Below, piece after piece: positions 8,758-18,398 of a stretch of DNA of 64,000 bases. The notes under the pieces are model-generated. The model saw only the letters and a program-made list of their open reading frames with translations. It ran no database searches and was not told the origin of the DNA. How positions within the stretch are numbered: position 1 is the stretch's first letter; the number at the start of each line of letters is the position of its first letter. Location of the stretch: positions 102,624 through 166,623 of the forward strand of contig NZ_QMED01000009.1 in the NCBI RefSeq assembly GCF_003286125.1. Direction: 5' to 3'. Source of the stretch: Algibacillus agarilyticus (GTDB lineage: Bacteria; Pseudomonadota; Gammaproteobacteria; Enterobacterales; Alteromonadaceae). A program made the translations under genes and the position numbers.

Positions 8758-10701
8758 TTAACGATTTAACCGATTTTCAATTAATTGCTCAACAACAGTC
8801 GGATCGGCCAGTGTTGATGTGTCGCCTAAATGCTCATGTTCATTAGCGGCTATTTTGCGTAAAATGCGACGCATTATTTTGCCTGAACGTGTTTTAGGCA
8901 ACCCACCTGTCCAGTGGATCAAGTCAGGTGTTGCGATTGGACTTAACTCTTTACGCACCCAATTACGTACTGCTGCAGTGAGTTCATCGCTTATTTCAAC
9001 ACCTTCAATCGGTGAAACATAAACGTATATACCCAGCCCTTTTATATCATGCGGATAACCCACCACTGCAGCCTCAGCTATTGATTCATGTGCAACAAGT
9101 GCACTTTCAATTTCTGCGGTGCCTAATCTGTGCCCTGAAACATTGAGTACATCATCAACACGACCCGTTATCCAAAAATAGTCATCTTCATCACGTCTTG
9201 CTCCGTCTCCGGTAAAATACATGTTCTCGTATGCACTAAAATAAGTTTGCTCAAAACGAGTATGATCACCATAGATCGAACGAGCTTGACCAGGCCAACT
9301 ATCTAAAATAACTAAGTTACCTTCAGCTTTGCCTTCAAGTATATTGCCCTCGCTATCAACAAGAGCAGGTTTAATACCAAAAAAGGGTCGAGTAGCAGAA
9401 CCCGGCTTTAACTCAGTCGCCCCGGGTAAAGGCGTAATTAAAATGCCGCCTGTTTCAGTTTGCCACCAAGTATCCACAATTGGACACTTCTCGTTGCCAA
9501 TATTTTTGTGATACCAATTCCAAGCTTCTGGATTAATCGGTTCACCAACCGAGCCTAATAAACGTAACGATTGACGATTATTAGTCGCATAGGGTTCAGT
9601 GCCTTTCGCCATTAAAGCGCGAATAGCCGTCGGTGCGGTATACAAGATTGATACATTGTGTTTATCAACGATATCGCCAATACGTGCACTTGATGGGTAG
9701 GTTGGAACCCCCTCAAATATAACTTGTGTGCAGCCATTTGCTAATGGGCCATAAACAACATATGAATGCCCAGTGATCCAACCAACATCCGCAGCGCACC
9801 AATAAATATCATTAGGTTGGATATCAAAAATCAATTCTTGGGTCATAGAAGCATAAACTAAATAACCACCGGTTGTATGCACAACGCCTTTAGGTTGGCC
9901 AGTCGAACCTGATGTATAAAGAATAAATAAAGGATCTTCCGCATTCATGGGTTCAGGTTCACAAATAGCGGGTAAATCAGCAGTTAAGGTCTCGACACAA
10001 ACATCAACACTATCATCCCAACGGATATCTGCCCCTGTATTAGTAAAAACAAGACAAGCTGTAATAGAGGTTACATCTTCACGCGCTAATGCTTCATCTA
10101 CATTCGCTTTTAAAGCAACCGATTTACCCCCACGACGACTTTCGTCGGCAGTAATAATAACTTTAGCATTTGAGTTATTAATACGATCGGCAATGGCATT
10201 AGGAGAAAAACCGCCAAAAATAACAGAGTGCACAGCACCGATGCGGGCACAGGCTTGCATCGCATAAACAGCATCAACCGTCATCGGCATGTATATCGCA
10301 ACACTGTCGCCTTTAGAAACACCTAATTTTTTTAAACCATTTGCTAATTTGGCCACGTTATCATGTAAAGCTTGGTATGAAACCGTAAAACTTACCTCGG
10401 GTGAATCACCTTCAAAAATCAGGGCGGTTTTATTTGCATGCTTAGCTAAATGACGATCAATACAATTATATGAAGCATTAAGCACGCCATCTTCAAACCA
10501 TTTGATGCTGACATTGTCTTTTGCGTAAGACGTATTTTTAACAACCGTATAAGGTTTGATCCAATCTAGTCTTTGACCCTGCTTTGCCCAAAACGTATCG
10601 GGGTCATCGATAGACTGTTGATATAAAGCCAAATATTTTTCATTATCAATAAGGGTGTTTTCAGCAAAGTGTGGCGCTACAGGAAAAGTTTGGTCTAGCA
10701 T
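8758..10701 (-). CDS. acs: acetyl-CoA synthetase
   Basis: Activates acetate to acetyl-CoA with ATP through acetyl-AMP. The ANL-family signatures appear in order: [21 protein letters not shown] (P-loop), [42 protein letters not shown], and near the C-terminus [14 protein letters not shown] with the catalytic lysine that is regulated by acetylation. The ATG at 10701 ([12 protein letters not shown]) has GGAG nine bases upstream and gives 647 residues, the normal length. An upstream in-frame codon at 10758 would add an unlikely 19-residue leader. Confidence 0.97.
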   Translation of the reverse strand: MLDQTFPVAPHFAENTLIDNEKYLALYQQSIDDPDTFWAKQGQRLDWIKPYTVVKNTSYAKDNVSIKWFEDGVLNASYNCIDRHLAKHANKTALIFEGDSPEVSFTVSYQALHDNVAKLANGLKKLGVSKGDSVAIYMPMTVDAVYAMQACARIGAVHSVIFGGFSPNAIADRINNSNAKVIITADESRRGGKSVALKANVDEALAREDVTSITACLVFTNTGADIRWDDSVDVCVETLTADLPAICEPEPMNAEDPLFILYTSGSTGQPKGVVHTTGGYLVYASMTQELIFDIQPNDIYWCAADVGWITGHSYVVYGPLANGCTQVIFEGVPTYPSSARIGDIVDKHNVSILYTAPTAIRALMAKGTEPYATNNRQSLRLLGSVGEPINPEAWNWYHKNIGNEKCPIVDTWWQTETGGILITPLPGATELKPGSATRPFFGIKPALVDSEGNILEGKAEGNLVILDSWPGQARSIYGDHTRFEQTYFSAYENMYFTGDGARRDEDDYFWITGRVDDVLNVSGHRLGTAEIESALVAHESIAEAAVVGYPHDIKGLGIYVYVSPIEGVEISDELTAAVRNWVRKELSPIATPDLIHWTGGLPKTRSGKIMRRILRKIAANEHEHLGDTSTLADPTVVEQLIENRLNR

Positions 10702-10940
10702 GAATGTCACTCCATTCTTTTTTATTTTTATAAATTGATTACAGATTCTAGATAGCACTTTGAAAAATAACGAGGTTAAAACTAATTAATCAAAGGTGTT
10801 TACCGCAAATTTAGGCGCTAGATTAACAGGATATTCAATATTTTTTAAGAATTTTGTTACATCAAGGAATAGAATGAGTAAGAGGGAAAATAATTTAATA
10901 GCGAAATTCAAATAATGTAGAAGACAAACCAAACAAGAAT

Positions 10941-10960
10941 ACGGCGTTTAGCAACGCCGT
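10941..10960 (-). terminator. hairpin after pomB
   Basis: Stem ACGGCGTT / AACGCCGT with a four-base loop, 17 bp beyond the pomB stop on the minus strand. The following T content is modest. Between hairpin and stop codon lies ATACCAATCCGT (10966-10977), identical to one end of the F1 MITE and possibly a stub of it. Confidence 0.55.
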
Positions 10961-10977
10961 AATTAATACCAATCCGT

Positions 10978-11898
10978 CTATTTTCGAACTTCGATGGGGT
11001 CTGATTCTTTGGCTTTACCTTGTAATATCGCGATCTCTACACGGCGATTACGGCGGCGATTAGTGAGTGTGTTGTTTGGCACTAACGGGCGAGTATCTGC
11101 ATGACCAACCACAACTAAACGACCTTGTTCAAAATTAGGCGTTCGGATCATCTCATGTGCAACCGCAACCGCTCTTTTACTCGATAGCTCCCAATTTGAT
11201 GCATATAATTCAGACCCTACATTTTGGTTATCGGTGTGCCCGGATACGGTGATTTCACCCGGTACTTCATTTAACAGTAAGGCAATGTCTTTAATAATGG
11301 GTTTAAATTGAGGCTGTAAAAATGCTGAACCTGATGGAAAAGCCCCGTTTTCTCGTATACGAATAATAATTTGTTGGCCAAGCGATTCAAGCTCAATAGC
11401 GCCATCAACAATTTGATCTTCAAGCTGTTGCGCTATTTTTTTAACTAATTCGCTCATTTGTTCTTGCGACGCTTGGCTTTGTGATTCACTTGCTTGTTGG
11501 CTTGCGGTTTCTTGTGAGGAGCCACCCCGTTGATTGCCGCGTTGCTTTTGTCTACCCCCGGCAGAATCCTCATCACCCGCCTGAAACTCTAACATTTGTT
11601 GGGTCATTTCAATTGTTTGTTGTTGAATAGTCTCGATAGGCGTTGGATCGGGTCTACCCGGACGAAACTCTTGCGCGATAACAGACGTACCTTTAGGAAT
11701 ATCTTTAACTTCAAGTTTATTTTGCACACCAAATGCAAACTTCATTGACCCCGCAATCTGTTTAAATTTAAGTACATCCATTTCAGAAAACGCAAGTAAC
11801 AATACAAAGAAACACATCAACAAAGACATGAGATCTGCAAAAGTCCCCATCCAAGCGGGTAGACCTTCGGGAGGACATTTAGGACATTCATCAGCCAT
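10978..11898 (-). CDS. pomB: sodium-driven flagellar stator protein PomB (MotB family)
   Basis: With PomA it forms the stator that couples sodium flow to flagellar rotation. The 306 residues begin MADECPKCPPEGLPAWMGTFADLMSLLMCFFVLLLAFSEMD: a single membrane helix with D22 as the ion-binding aspartate. Next comes the polar-stator plug region (KQIAGSMKFAFGVQ...IPKGTS), a Gln/Ser-rich linker at about 110-150, and an OmpA-like peptidoglycan-binding domain at about 190-290 (ITVSGHTDNQ, NRRRNRRVEI). The cysteine-rich N-terminus and the plug resemble Vibrio PomB rather than proton-type MotB. It starts eight bases after pomA. Confidence 0.94.
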   Translation of the reverse strand: MADECPKCPPEGLPAWMGTFADLMSLLMCFFVLLLAFSEMDVLKFKQIAGSMKFAFGVQNKLEVKDIPKGTSVIAQEFRPGRPDPTPIETIQQQTIEMTQQMLEFQAGDEDSAGGRQKQRGNQRGGSSQETASQQASESQSQASQEQMSELVKKIAQQLEDQIVDGAIELESLGQQIIIRIRENGAFPSGSAFLQPQFKPIIKDIALLLNEVPGEITVSGHTDNQNVGSELYASNWELSSKRAVAVAHEMIRTPNFEQGRLVVVGHADTRPLVPNNTLTNRRRNRRVEIAILQGKAKESDPIEVRK

Positions 11899-11906
11899 AT
11901 CAGTTC

Positions 11907-12668
11907 CTACTCTTCTGTTGAAGTGCCACGTTTAGATTCAGCAAGGTAATTTTTTAATATGCCTTCAATAACCCTTGGGTTTTGCCCATCTTGAATACCA
12001 AGAATAGCATCCAAAATTAATTGCTGGTTTAACTTTTCTTCGTTGGTTCTAATAACCAGTTTACCCGCTAACGGCAATGCAATAACGTTAGATAAAAACG
12101 CCCCATATAATGTAGTTAACAACGCAACAGCCATTGCCGGGCCAATCGCTTTAGGGTCATCCATGTTAGATAACATAGCAACTAAACCAATCAAGGTACC
12201 AATCATCCCCATGGCAGGTGCAACGTCACCTAACGCTTTTAACAATGCCACACCTAGCTCATGCCGTTCAGTGGTTAAGGTAATATCTTTTTCAAGAGTC
12301 GCTCTAACCACTTCACCGTCGTGGCCATCAACTAACATATCAACGCCTTTTTGCATAAAAGCGTTTTCGATTTCAGCTTCTTCTAACGCTAAAAACCCCC
12401 CTTTACGCGCAGCATCAGCCATTTCAACCGACTTATGGATAAGTTCATCAGGCGATTCAATTTTAAACATGAAGGCCTTACCCATAATTTTGCCAATGCC
12501 GACAAACTGTCCCATGGTATAATTAGACATAACAACGAAGATAGAACCGACAAATACAATAAGAACAGATTGCACATCAACGAACATCATAATGTCACCG
12601 GCAAGAAACATTGCTGCTAATACAAAGCCGATGGACCCAAGTAATCCAATTAACGTTGCTAAATCCAC
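11907..12668 (-). CDS. pomA: sodium-driven flagellar stator protein PomA (MotA family)
   Basis: Four-helix stator subunit, 253 residues, inner membrane. MDLATLIGLLGSIGFVLAAMFLAG is the first helix, the cytoplasmic loop spans about 65-140, and DVAPAMGMIGTLIGLVAMLSNMDDPKAIGPAMAVALLTTLYGAFLSN holds the conserved helix 3-4 region with the channel-lining Thr/Pro. The start is GTG at 12668 behind an excellent TAGGAG. It heads the pomA-pomB pair. Other flagellar genes are not in the window. Confidence 0.95.
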   Translation of the reverse strand: MDLATLIGLLGSIGFVLAAMFLAGDIMMFVDVQSVLIVFVGSIFVVMSNYTMGQFVGIGKIMGKAFMFKIESPDELIHKSVEMADAARKGGFLALEEAEIENAFMQKGVDMLVDGHDGEVVRATLEKDITLTTERHELGVALLKALGDVAPAMGMIGTLIGLVAMLSNMDDPKAIGPAMAVALLTTLYGAFLSNVIALPLAGKLVIRTNEEKLNQQLILDAILGIQDGQNPRVIEGILKNYLAESKRGTSTEE

Positions 12669-12824
12669 TATTATCTCCTAGTGTTTTTTTAATTCTTATA
12701 TTGTTACAGCTAACAATTCATTCGTTAGCTTGGTCGATTTTTTCATTACTGACTTAACTATAATCCGCGCGCTAACAATAGTCGACCGCAATCTACTACT
12801 TTCATGTTACAAATCAATATGCTG

Positions 12825-13144
12825 CTAGGGCGTGTTTATCTTTTATGTATACTTTTGCAGCCGTATTTGCACGATTTATACAAGGCAGAGCGATTGCGGT
12901 GTCGTTATTCTACATAAAAGAGCGATAAAGACTTTATGCTTCTGCAAAGTCACCTTACCCCACATCCATGTTGGGCAACATAGTAGAAATAGGGCAAATG
13001 CGCTGCCCTTTGGGTTCAATCCAAAACGTTTTGCTCTTTGTTATTGGCTTTTGACGTAGAACCACTATGCCATCAAGCCAATGCCGCGATCAAAACGCTT
13101 TGGAATTGAACAAAATCTATACGACAAAGATAAACACGCCCTAG
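12825..13144. mobile_element. F2 MITE-like element with perfect inverted ends (320 bp)
   Basis: The first 19 bases (12825-12843, CTAGGGCGTGTTTATCTTT) and the last 19 (13126-13144) are exact reverse complements. If the outer CTAG is read as a duplicated target, the element is 312 bp with 15-bp ends; CTAG would fit the YTAR target preference of some IS5-family elements. Inside is a second inverted pair (GTTCAATCCAAAACGTTTTG near 13015-13034 with CAAAACGCTTTGGAATTGAAC near 13091-13111). A 75-codon frame in it has no protein character. Confidence 0.75.
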
Positions 13145-13654
13145 TTTATTGCAACCCATTTAAGCGTTAACATACTAAAACCAGCTATAGATTAGCTAAT
13201 ATTACTCAATTTAGTTAACTTTAGTTGGAATACAAAGCGATGTCTGCAACTTGATGAAATTAAACCAAGCCCAAATGCCCGTTCAGCGTCTTTTAAAACC
13301 ACTGAGGAATATCAAGCCAATTCCCCTGATAAAACAGCGTGTTATGATATTAGTATCGGCCTGTAACAGCATGACTTTAACTCAAATCTAAGCATACGCC
13401 AATTAAAATACCTCCGTATTAAAATAGTATAACAATCATAGCGCTTTATACTTTATTGAATTCAATAACAAACAACTAGCGCGTTTAAATAAAACCCTAT
13501 AAAAAGTAAAGAATACAAGATTAAAAACATGACGACCAAGCCAACCCAATACTCTGACTCTAAGCCCTATTTTATGCTAATTTTGCGGGATTAAAGTTGA
13601 CCGAAAACCAGTCGTCATGTAGTGTTGCGCAACATTTTTAAAACACTTGATATC
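13145..13654. other. intergenic region before xseB with a possible gene remnant
   Basis: A frame on the plus strand ending at TAA 13364-13366 reads QLDEIKPSPNARSASFKTTEEYQANSPDKTACYDISIGL, which looks protein-like but has no start and no recognised family. It may be the tail of a deleted gene. The rest is AT-rich and probably contains the xseB promoter. Confidence 0.3.
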
Positions 13655-13897
13655 ATGGCCGCTAAAAAACCTGAAAACATGACTTTAGAAGCGACGCTCG
13701 GTGAACTAGAAAACCTCGTTACACAGTTAGAATCAGGCGATTTACCGCTTGAAGATGCCTTAAAAAACTTTGAAAGAGGCATAGGTTTAGTCACTGCAAG
13801 TCAGCAAAAATTAACGCAAGCAGAACAAAAGATACAGATGATCACGCAAGCTAGTGAAACCGCTGCTTTAAAAACATTCAAACCTGAAGAGGATTAA
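13655..13897 (+). CDS. xseB: exodeoxyribonuclease VII small subunit
   Basis: Small helical subunit that associates with XseA to degrade single-stranded DNA in both directions. The core LEATLGELENLVTQLESGDLPLEDALKNFERGIGLVTASQQKLTQAEQKIQMI is diagnostic. I start it at ATG 13655 (MAAKKPENMTLE), giving 80 residues, the same as E. coli. The frame is open upstream to 13622, but the extra 11 residues are not family-like. It is followed two bases after its stop by ispA. Confidence 0.95.
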   Translation: MAAKKPENMTLEATLGELENLVTQLESGDLPLEDALKNFERGIGLVTASQQKLTQAEQKIQMITQASETAALKTFKPEED

Positions 13898-13899
13898 GA

Positions 13900-14784
13900 G
13901 TGTCACTTGAACAAGCGCTAAATACGGCCCAGCAGCATATCGCTGATGTGTTCGATCACTATTTATCTGAATTACCGGTCAACAAAAAAGACACACTGCA
14001 TCAAGCGATGGCTTATAGTTTAACAAACGGCGGCAAACGCATACGTCCGTTTTTAGTCTTTATTGTTGCCGACATATTAGGTCTACCCACCAAAGACGTA
14101 TCGGCAGCTGCAGCCGCACTCGAAATAATCCATTGTTATTCATTAGTACATGATGATTTACCGGCAATGGATGACGATGAATTACGTCGTGGAAAACCAA
14201 CTTGCCATATTCAATTTAATGAAGCTCAAGCTATTTTAGCCGGCGATGCATTGCAGCCATTTGCTTTCGAAATTTTAGCAACTGCACAGCAAACCGATGC
14301 CGTTAAAGTAAAATGGGTACAAAGTTTAGCCCAAGCTGCGGGTATTGTTGGCATGTGTGGTGGCCAAAGCTTTGATCTAGAAGCTGAAAACAAACAACTG
14401 ACCTTAATTGAACTCGAAAATATTCATAACCGAAAAACCGGTGCCTTATTATCTTGTGCAATAGAGCTTGCTTGTGCAGCCAAACCTAACTTACCGCCAC
14501 AAGAACAACAAGAACTCCTCACCTTTGCTAAAAACATCGGGCTCGCTTATCAAGTTCGTGACGACATTTTAGATGTTATTTCGAGCACCGAAGTACTAGG
14601 AAAGCCGCAAGGTTCAGATGTTAAATTACTAAAAAGTACATACCCTGCACTAATGGGACTTGAAGAAGCACAAGTAAAAGCAGACAGCTTATATCAAGAA
14701 GCACTAGAGGCTTTAAGTCGCTTACCGTACAATACACAGCAACTAGCAGATTTTGCTGCTTATATTGTTAAACGAAACTATTAA
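13900..14784 (+). CDS. ispA: farnesyl diphosphate synthase (geranyltranstransferase)
   Basis: Condenses isopentenyl diphosphate with dimethylallyl and geranyl diphosphate to give farnesyl diphosphate for quinones and undecaprenyl lipid. The 294 residues carry [10 protein letters not shown], the first aspartate-rich motif [21 protein letters not shown] at about 85-105 and the second, [11 protein letters not shown], at about 222-232. It starts with GTG, two bases after the xseB stop, behind AAGAGG. The xseB-ispA-dxs order is conserved in gammaproteobacteria. Confidence 0.97.
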   Translation: MSLEQALNTAQQHIADVFDHYLSELPVNKKDTLHQAMAYSLTNGGKRIRPFLVFIVADILGLPTKDVSAAAAALEIIHCYSLVHDDLPAMDDDELRRGKPTCHIQFNEAQAILAGDALQPFAFEILATAQQTDAVKVKWVQSLAQAAGIVGMCGGQSFDLEAENKQLTLIELENIHNRKTGALLSCAIELACAAKPNLPPQEQQELLTFAKNIGLAYQVRDDILDVISSTEVLGKPQGSDVKLLKSTYPALMGLEEAQVKADSLYQEALEALSRLPYNTQQLADFAAYIVKRNY

Positions 14785-14801
14785 AATATTCATACCCATA
14801 C

Positions 14802-16667
14802 ATGAGCACAGATATTAGCAACTACCCTATTTTACGTTTAATTAATTCACCCGAAGAGCTTCGAAGTTTACCCCTGTCTGAGTTAAATCAAGCAGCGGAT
14901 GAATTACGTCAATTTTTGTTAGCATCTGTTAGCCAAAGTAGTGGGCATTTTGCCTCAGGTCTTGGCACGGTTGAGCTCACTGTCGCCTTACATTATGTTT
15001 ATAACACGCCCTTTGATCATCTTATCTGGGATGTGGGCCATCAAGCTTACCCACATAAAATATTAACGGGCCGTCGTGATAAAATTGATACCATTAGACA
15101 GCTAGATGGATTACATCCGTTTCCATGGCGAGAAGAAAGCGAGTTTGATACTTTTAGTGTCGGCCATTCTTCGACTTCAATCAGTGCTGCCGTGGGCATG
15201 GCCATTGCGGCAGAAAAAGAAAAAGCCAATCGCAAAGTGGTCGCGGTTATCGGCGATGGTGCCATGACCGCAGGCATGGCATTTGAGGCCATGAACCATG
15301 CAGGTGGCGTTAAAGCGGATATGTTGGTCGTATTAAATGACAATGATATGTCTATCTCTGAAAATGTTGGCGCCTTAAATAGCCATTTAGCCCGCCTATT
15401 ATCAGGTTCAATGTACACATCATTACGTGAAGGCAGTAAAAAATTATTAAGTGGTTTACCGCCAATTAAAGAACTAGCCAGCCGAGCAGAAGAACACTTA
15501 AAAGGAATGGTCGTTCCGGGGACTATCTTTGAAGAATTAGGTTTTAACTATATTGGTCCAATTGACGGACATGATGTTAAAGGTTTAATCGACACCTTAA
15601 AAAATATGCGTGGCCTTAAAGGCCCTCAGCTATTACACGTGGTAACTAAAAAAGGCAAAGGGTACAAACCTGCTGAAGCCGATCCGATTGGTTATCATGC
15701 CGTACCCAAATTTGATCCGAGTATCAGTAAGTTACCCAAAAAATCGGCATCCTCGCCTAGCTATTCACAAATATTTGGTGATTGGTTATGTGATATGGCA
15801 AAACAAGATCCAACATTAATGGCCATTACCCCTGCCATGCGTGAAGGCTCAGGTATGGTTAAATTCTCTAAAGAATTTCCTGCACAATACTTTGACGTCG
15901 CCATTGCCGAGCAGCATGCTGTAACACTAGCAGGTGGTATGGCAGCAGCCGGGTTAAAACCCGTAGTCGCCATTTATTCATCATTTTTGCAGCGAGCCTA
16001 TGATCAATTAATTCACGATGTTGCATTACAAAATTTACCCGTACTTTTTGCCATCGATCGGGCTGGCGTTGTCGGTGCAGATGGCGCTACACACCAAGGG
16101 CTTTATGATTTAAGCTTTTTACGCTGTATTCCGAACCTAATTATCATGTGCCCAGCAGACGAGAATGAATGCCGACAAATGTTATACACCGGCCATCAAC
16201 TAAAACAACCGGCTGCAGTGCGCTACCCCAGAGGTTCAGGTACGGGCATTGAACCCAACAAAGCCATGCAAGCACTTGAAATAGGTAAAGGTCGTTTACT
16301 TATTCAAGGCCAAAAAATCGCAATTTTAAATTTTGGTAGTTTAATTACTTATGCCCAAGAAGCCGCAGAGCAATTAAACGCCAGTGTGGCTGATATGCGA
16401 TTTGTTAAGCCGCTCGATTTATCTTTAATCGATCAACTGCTAGCAGATCATGATGTGCTCATTACACTCGAAGACAACGCAATCGCGGGTGGCGCAGGCA
16501 GTGCGGTTAACGAATATTTACAACAACGTAAATTGATTAAACCCGTACTAAATATCGGTTTACCTGATGAGTTTATTAGACACGGAACCCAAGAAGAAAT
16601 TTATTCATTATATAAACTCGATACAGCAGGTATTGTCGAACAAATAAAAGCATACCTAGGTCAATAA
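14802..16667 (+). CDS. dxs: 1-deoxy-D-xylulose-5-phosphate synthase
   Basis: First enzyme of the non-mevalonate isoprenoid pathway: joins pyruvate and glyceraldehyde 3-phosphate using thiamine diphosphate. The 621-residue protein has [16 protein letters not shown] with the catalytic-site histidine, the ThDP/magnesium motif [18 protein letters not shown]...NDNDMSIS, and in the pyrimidine-binding domain [20 protein letters not shown] with the conserved Glu. It lies 17 bp after ispA, so the operon supplies precursor and product enzymes of the same pathway. Confidence 0.97.
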   Translation: MSTDISNYPILRLINSPEELRSLPLSELNQAADELRQFLLASVSQSSGHFASGLGTVELTVALHYVYNTPFDHLIWDVGHQAYPHKILTGRRDKIDTIRQLDGLHPFPWREESEFDTFSVGHSSTSISAAVGMAIAAEKEKANRKVVAVIGDGAMTAGMAFEAMNHAGGVKADMLVVLNDNDMSISENVGALNSHLARLLSGSMYTSLREGSKKLLSGLPPIKELASRAEEHLKGMVVPGTIFEELGFNYIGPIDGHDVKGLIDTLKNMRGLKGPQLLHVVTKKGKGYKPAEADPIGYHAVPKFDPSISKLPKKSASSPSYSQIFGDWLCDMAKQDPTLMAITPAMREGSGMVKFSKEFPAQYFDVAIAEQHAVTLAGGMAAAGLKPVVAIYSSFLQRAYDQLIHDVALQNLPVLFAIDRAGVVGADGATHQGLYDLSFLRCIPNLIIMCPADENECRQMLYTGHQLKQPAAVRYPRGSGTGIEPNKAMQALEIGKGRLLIQGQKIAILNFGSLITYAQEAAEQLNASVADMRFVKPLDLSLIDQLLADHDVLITLEDNAIAGGAGSAVNEYLQQRKLIKPVLNIGLPDEFIRHGTQEEIYSLYKLDTAGIVEQIKAYLGQ

Positions 16668-16680
16668 CAACATTTTACCA

Positions 16681-16710
16681 CACTGCTATTTGTAACTATA
16701 AATAGCAGTG
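16681..16710 (+). terminator. stem-loop after dxs
   Basis: Perfect 11-bp stem CACTGCTATTT / AAATAGCAGTG with an eight-base loop, 13 bp after the dxs stop. A short T-run follows only 10 bases later, so termination is probable rather than certain. Confidence 0.6.
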
Positions 16711-16836
16711 AAATGCCGTTTTTACACTTCCCGCGACTCTTTTACATTTTACGTACACTTCTTTACAGTTACGCTAACCTTCAATCGATACACTTATTCC
16801 GACCTTTAAAAAGCACATAAAGACGAGGAATACGTT

Positions 16837-17568
16837 ATGAAACACTTAGTTGCCGCTTCTATATTTTCAGTGGGTTTAATCGCCTGTGGATCAGATTTTG
16901 ATACTAAATCAAATGGAATGCGTTACAGCCATGATTTTGCTACAGAATCAGATGTTTGGACAGCAGGCTATGCCGATTACCCAACAACCAATACCGATCA
17001 GTATGAGCTAACCAGCCAGCCTTTTACTACGTTTGATTACATGAGTCATGATGTAGAAAAAAGTACCGATGGTCACTTGTTGTCAGGCAATAATCATTCA
17101 GATGATTTGGTCATGTATTTAAAAACCCCCATTGATAACCTAGACAGTAACCAAAAATATAAAGCGGTGTTTTTTCTGCAACTAGCCGCAAATTATGGCC
17201 CTAACTGTGTCGGTACAGGAGGCTCACCCAGCGACAGCGTTTGGATAAAATCAGGAATTGCAGTTGAAGAACCCGAAACCCTTGTTGAAAGTGGTGATAC
17301 CGATATGTATCGATTAAATTGGGATATTGGCTCGCAATCTACTGATGGTACACAAGCTATCGTATTAGATACGTTAACGGCGCCTGGGCTAGATTGCACA
17401 GGCGATGATTATGCTATTATCAATGTTAACAGCGCCGACAAAACGTTTGAATTTACCACGGATGATACAGGTTCAGCTTGGATATTTATCGGCATAGATT
17501 CAGGTTTTGAAGGCACAACAAAAACATATTTAACCGGCTATGCGCTCGATTTATACAAAGTAGATTAA
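16837..17568 (+). CDS. secreted lipoprotein of unknown function
   Basis: Not recognised. The 243 residues begin with a lipoprotein signal peptide, MKHLVAASIFSVGLIACGSD, with cysteine 17 as the lipidated residue. The remainder is acidic, rich in Asp, Thr and Tyr, with alternating hydrophobic positions that suggest an all-beta fold. C123 and C188 could form a disulphide. GAGGA lies nine bases before the ATG. It stands alone between dxs and F1 copy 2. The lipobox places it on the outer or inner membrane; its role cannot be read from sequence. Confidence 0.75.
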   Translation: MKHLVAASIFSVGLIACGSDFDTKSNGMRYSHDFATESDVWTAGYADYPTTNTDQYELTSQPFTTFDYMSHDVEKSTDGHLLSGNNHSDDLVMYLKTPIDNLDSNQKYKAVFFLQLAANYGPNCVGTGGSPSDSVWIKSGIAVEEPETLVESGDTDMYRLNWDIGSQSTDGTQAIVLDTLTAPGLDCTGDDYAIINVNSADKTFEFTTDDTGSAWIFIGIDSGFEGTTKTYLTGYALDLYKVD

Positions 17569-17584
17569 AATCAAGCGAGCTTTT

Positions 17585-17836
17585 ATACCAATTCATATAA
17601 ATAAGTGATCTCTCAGAATGCATCCAGCGGTTTTTGAACAAGGCGTCGGTGTACAGGAATGGTTGTTCCCTTTCAAATACCGATAACGCAGGTCAAAAGC
17701 CGCTGGGGCATTCCTTTCAGGCGAGTTTTAAATGCGCTTACTCTGTGTTGCTCGAATTCAAAAGAGCACCACTATTCTTTTATTTAAGCGCATTTAAACG
17801 CTCGCTGAGTGGGCACTTATTATTACGGATTGGTAT
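17585..17836 (+). mobile_element. F1 MITE, copy 2 (252 bp)
   Basis: Same length as copy 1 and almost identical to it, with only a handful of substitutions, including ATTCATATAAATAAG in the left end. It begins 16 bp after the lipoprotein stop codon. An F6 repeat follows at about 17927-17949. Confidence 0.85.
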
Positions 17837-17952
17837 TAGTCTCAAATAAAGCGGTTATGCATAAGTGTGATAACCGTTAATAGGCATGATTGCCATTTAT
17901 ACCTGAGTCACGTCAATATGCCTGTTCAGAACCTTGAAGTGACTTGGGTATA

Positions 17953-18396
17953 TTAACAATATTGGATCGCTTGTAACGCGTATTGTTGACCTAATAGATA
18001 ATCATCAATACAAAGTTGAACCATATGGCTACGATGTTGAGGTGCTAATTGTTTGATTTGATCTAAGGTAAACCAGTGAGCAGCTGTAATATCATCATCT
18101 TGCGGTTGTGTTACAGGGGGTTCACCGGTTAATTCGATTGCATAACAAAAACGCAAATACTGAATATTTTTTTCAGGGATTTCACTTTGATAGATCCCCA
18201 CAATAAATTCAGGTTCTAATACAAGACCCGTTTCTTCCAATAACTCACGTTTAGCGGCGTCTAATAAGCTCTCATTCGCTTCTAAGTGACCGGCGGGTTG
18301 ATTATAAACCACCTTGCCATCTTCAAACTCTTCAACCAATAGAAACTTTTCTTGGCATTTTACCACTAAGGCTACGGTGGTGTTTGGTTTAAACAT
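17953..18396 (-). CDS. nudJ: NUDIX phosphohydrolase NudJ
   Basis: Hydrolyses (deoxy)nucleoside triphosphates and, in E. coli, hydroxymethylpyrimidine pyrophosphate. The start MFKPNTTVALVVKCQEKFLLVEE and the Nudix box GHLEANESLLDAAKRELLEETGL (fitting GX5EX7REUXEEXGU) match NudJ. Length 147 against about 153 in E. coli. Its ATG lies two bases after the stop of the upstream sensor kinase gene, with AAGGAT just before, so it is the last gene of the mipA-DUF3019-rstA-rstB-like operon. Confidence 0.9.
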   Translation of the reverse strand: MFKPNTTVALVVKCQEKFLLVEEFEDGKVVYNQPAGHLEANESLLDAAKRELLEETGLVLEPEFIVGIYQSEIPEKNIQYLRFCYAIELTGEPPVTQPQDDDITAAHWFTLDQIKQLAPQHRSHMVQLCIDDYLLGQQYALQAIQYC

Positions 18397-18398
18397 GC

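Noticed and set aside
12043-12522. 159-codon frame opposite pomA
   Set aside because: Antisense shadow of pomA; the pomA frame has clear family motifs.
12832-13059. 75-codon frame on the plus strand
   Set aside because: Entirely inside the F2 inverted-end element; cysteine- and arginine-rich composition without domain character.
15047-15418. 123-codon frame opposite dxs
   Set aside because: Antisense shadow of dxs in a region of strong codon bias.
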